64,000 nucleotides of DNA from Muraenolepis orangiensis (taxonomy: Eukaryota; Chordata; Actinopteri; Gadiformes; Muraenolepididae): assembly GCA_027704905.1 (NCBI GenBank), contig CM051019.1, forward strand, positions 18,661,892 to 18,725,891. The letters run 5' to 3'. A model generated the notes under the pieces. The model saw nothing but the letters and a program-made list of their open reading frames with translations, was not told where the DNA came from and made no database searches. The position numbers and the translations under genes were made by a program. Positions 56,501-64,000 of this stretch are shown in pieces; positions within the stretch are counted from its first letter, which is position 1; every line of letters starts with the position of its first letter.

Positions 56501-57181
56501 CCCGTCTCTCGTGGTCCTCTTAACTGCCGCGTTTCACTCGTCACAGGGTGTGTTTGTCAACAAAAAATATATATACAGTATGTATGTACAACTCAACGTT
56601 TAGTCCTTCTGGTTTTCTCTCGTCTTAACTTCTTATCTGGTTACTTGTATTTAGATGGTATTTGTTCCAGTGTGTGGTCAGTTTTACATCGCAGCCCGTT
56701 TGATGTACTGTTTACAAGTACACTGGACCGCTTACTCTCCATTTCCTCCCGCAGTATGAATGTGAGTTATATTACGAAGTTATAAAAATGAATTGTTTTA
56801 GAAATTCATACTGCGGGAGGAAATGGAGAATAAGCGGTCCATGGTGTCAAATGTAGGTAGCCAAGTTATTGTACTTTTACCCGAGCACTGGTTCTGCTCT
56901 TGAAGGCTTGTTGGTAAGGAAATGTAATTAGTATTATAATGTAAGGAATGAAATGTATGACTTTTGGTGACTAGTAGATCTCTTGCCTACCTGTTGAATG
57001 ACCTTATTTGTAAGTCTCTTTGGACAAAAGTGTCTGCTAAATGACCGACGAGCAACACTGGTTCCCCGATGCCCGTGTTCTTCTCTGTTCTGCAGACATG
57101 AGGAAGGCTCTGTCCAGAGACACGGAGAAGAAGTCCATTATCCCGCTGCCTCACCCTGTCCGCCCCGAGGATATAGATTAA
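53470..57181 (+). CDS. naa20: N-alpha-acetyltransferase 20, NatB catalytic subunit (6 exons)
   Basis: Catalytic GNAT-fold subunit of the NatB complex, which acetylates N-termini beginning Met-Asp/Glu/Asn/Gln co-translationally on the ribosome with partner NAA25. Exons 53470-53522, 53978-54002, 55060-55150, 55798-55933, 56318-56463 and 57096-57181 join to 537 nt, exactly 178 residues plus stop, the known vertebrate length. It starts MTTLRPFTCDDLFKFNN. The acetyl-CoA loop RRLGLA is at 84-89, and VSNQVAVCMYKQLGYSVYR and the C-terminus PHPVRPEDID are diagnostic. Transcribed away from cd109 and towards crnkl1. All junctions are GT-AG; the exon 2 donor (ACC|GTATCC) is weak. Introns 1 and 2 hold minisatellites with many donor-like motifs. 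Confidence 0.97.
53555..53925. repeat. About 31-47-bp minisatellite in naa20 intron 1
   Basis: Core CAGGGGTGAGTTAGAACACT with GGTGGT spacers of varying length, about 10 copies. GGGTGAGT in each is donor-like on the gene strand. Confidence 0.95.
53978..54002 (+). CDS. naa20: naa20 exon 2 (25-nt micro-exon)
   Basis: Completes codon 18 and encodes NLDPLTET (18-26). Acceptor GAACCAG, donor ACC|GTATCC. It is identical in protein to the mammalian segment. Confidence 0.93.
54385..54645. repeat. 47-bp minisatellite in naa20 intron 2
   Basis: Core TTATCATCAGGAACAACACC and TTAACAGCATGTCAG, about 5.5 copies. Confidence 0.95.
54646..55020. repeat. About 28-bp minisatellite derived from the 47-bp array
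   Basis: Core ACTACGTAAGTGTTGTCATC with GGTAACAAC, about 13 copies. Each has GTAAGT on the gene strand. It lies just upstream of naa20 exon 3. Confidence 0.95.
55060..55150 (+). CDS. naa20: naa20 exon 3
   Basis: Residues 27-56, YGIPFYLQYLAHWPEYFLVA to LMGY. Acceptor CCGTCAG, donor ACA|GTAAGT. Confidence 0.96.
55300..55797. other. naa20 intron 3, no element recognised
   Basis: CT-rich at 55190-55310, then unremarkable sequence. Confidence 0.5.
55798..55933 (+). CDS. naa20: naa20 exon 4 (acetyl-CoA loop)
   Basis: Residues 57-102, with HGHVTALSVAPEFRRLGLAA, the GNAT acetyl-CoA-binding motif A. Acceptor TCGTAG, donor GAG|GTGGGT. Confidence 0.97.
56124..56270 (+). mobile_element. tRNA-derived SINE in naa20 intron 4
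   Basis: GGGGGCGGCAGTAGCTCAGG (A box) and AAGGGTCGAGGCTCCC (B-box region), then CCGTCGGTGTGTGGATGTG, a tRNA-headed teleost SINE. Confidence 0.75.
56318..56463 (+). CDS. naa20: naa20 exon 5
   Basis: Begins KGGFFVDLFVRVSNQVAV and ends DEDAY. Acceptor ATTTCAG, donor ACG|GTGAGA. Confidence 0.97.
56724..56841. repeat. 38-bp inverted repeat made of two LINE tails
   Basis: Arms 56724-56761 and 56804-56841 (TGGACCGCTTACT and CATACTGCGGGAGG) are near-perfect complements with a 42-bp loop, in naa20 intron 5. Confidence 0.9.
56862..57045 (+). mobile_element. Dispersed SINE-like repeat, copy 3
   Basis: Same blocks as 17712-17906. It ends about 50 bp before naa20 exon 6. Confidence 0.8.
57096..57181 (+). 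CDS. naa20: naa20 exon 6 (stop)
   Basis: DMRKALSRDTEKKSIIPLPH then PVRPEDID and TAA. Acceptor TTCTGCAG. Confidence 0.97.
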
Positions 57182-57423
57182 CACCGCTCTACACTAACTG
57201 TACAGGAGGAGCATCTGACCGCAGGTCACCTGGGGTCCCGGTCAGACGCTTGGTCACGCCTGGACAATGAAACTTTTTTTTCTTTTTTTTTATACACGGA
57301 TTTGACATTTGTTCCCGAGCCGCCCGTTTGAATGCTGGACGGGAAATGTTTCGTTGTGAAATAACGACTTTTGTTGTTTTTTGAAGACGTGTATTTACAG
57401 TGGCACAGATGCAAAACATGGAC

Positions 57424-57429
57424 AATAAA
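57424..57429 (+). terminator. naa20 polyadenylation signal AATAAA
   Basis: AATAAA 243 bp after the naa20 stop and 105 bp before the crnkl1 stop position on the opposite strand. Confidence 0.75.
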
Positions 57430-57533
57430 GATCGCTCTAAGGCCAATATTGTTGGTTTGGTAATAAAAAAAACACACAGAAATTGAAGTCGTCGTCATTC
57501 CCTCCCCCGCATGGCAAATATGACTCAGTCGAG

Positions 57534-64000
<6,467 letters not shown>

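Overview
This window is a teleost (ray-finned fish) nuclear genome segment. It has intron-split vertebrate genes with GT-AG junctions, tRNA-headed SINEs, L2/CR1-like LINE tails, hAT and MITE elements, and very many microsatellites and minisatellites. No bacterial-type operon, CRISPR array or RNA gene was seen.

Three protein genes are supported. (1) cd109 on the minus strand (start 49924, stop 19304) was rebuilt here as 33 coding exons that join in one frame to 4383 nt, or 1460 residues. It has a signal peptide, MG domains, a bait region, a GCGEQ thioester motif, a VIHTEL catalytic-histidine motif, an RRKR furin-type site and a C-terminal GPI-type tail. (2) naa20 on the plus strand (53470-57181) is complete, with 6 exons and 178 residues, and encodes the NatB catalytic subunit. 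(3) crnkl1 on the minus strand (57534 to beyond 64000) is the crooked-neck splicing factor. Its last 8 coding exons are visible and its C-terminal tail is expanded by an in-frame repeat. cd109 and naa20 are head to head, separated by LINE debris. naa20 and crnkl1 are tail to tail with only 352 bp between stop codons.

Layout: 1-19.0 kb, downstream of cd109, holds no recognisable gene, only tandem arrays, SINEs and MITEs. 19.3-49.9 kb is cd109, with a different minisatellite in almost every intron. 50-53.4 kb is LINE-rich spacer. 53.5-57.2 kb is naa20. 57.5-64 kb is crnkl1, whose 62.2-63.8 kb intron carries a 1535-bp hAT-type element.

The most unusual pattern is in the repeats. At cd109 exons 7, 12, 14, 18 and 24, tandem copies in the following intron include the exon's last bases and its 5' splice site, so rows of decoy donors follow the true one (about 37 units after exon 18). 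Other arrays form long polypyrimidine tracts directly upstream of 3' splice sites (exons 4, 30, 32). Exon 25 lies between two long arrays that are reverse complements of each other. A dispersed SINE-like element carries an internal 45-bp VNTR that varies from one partial unit to about 22 units among three copies, an architecture like primate SVA. All calls are from reading the sequence; no database search was run.
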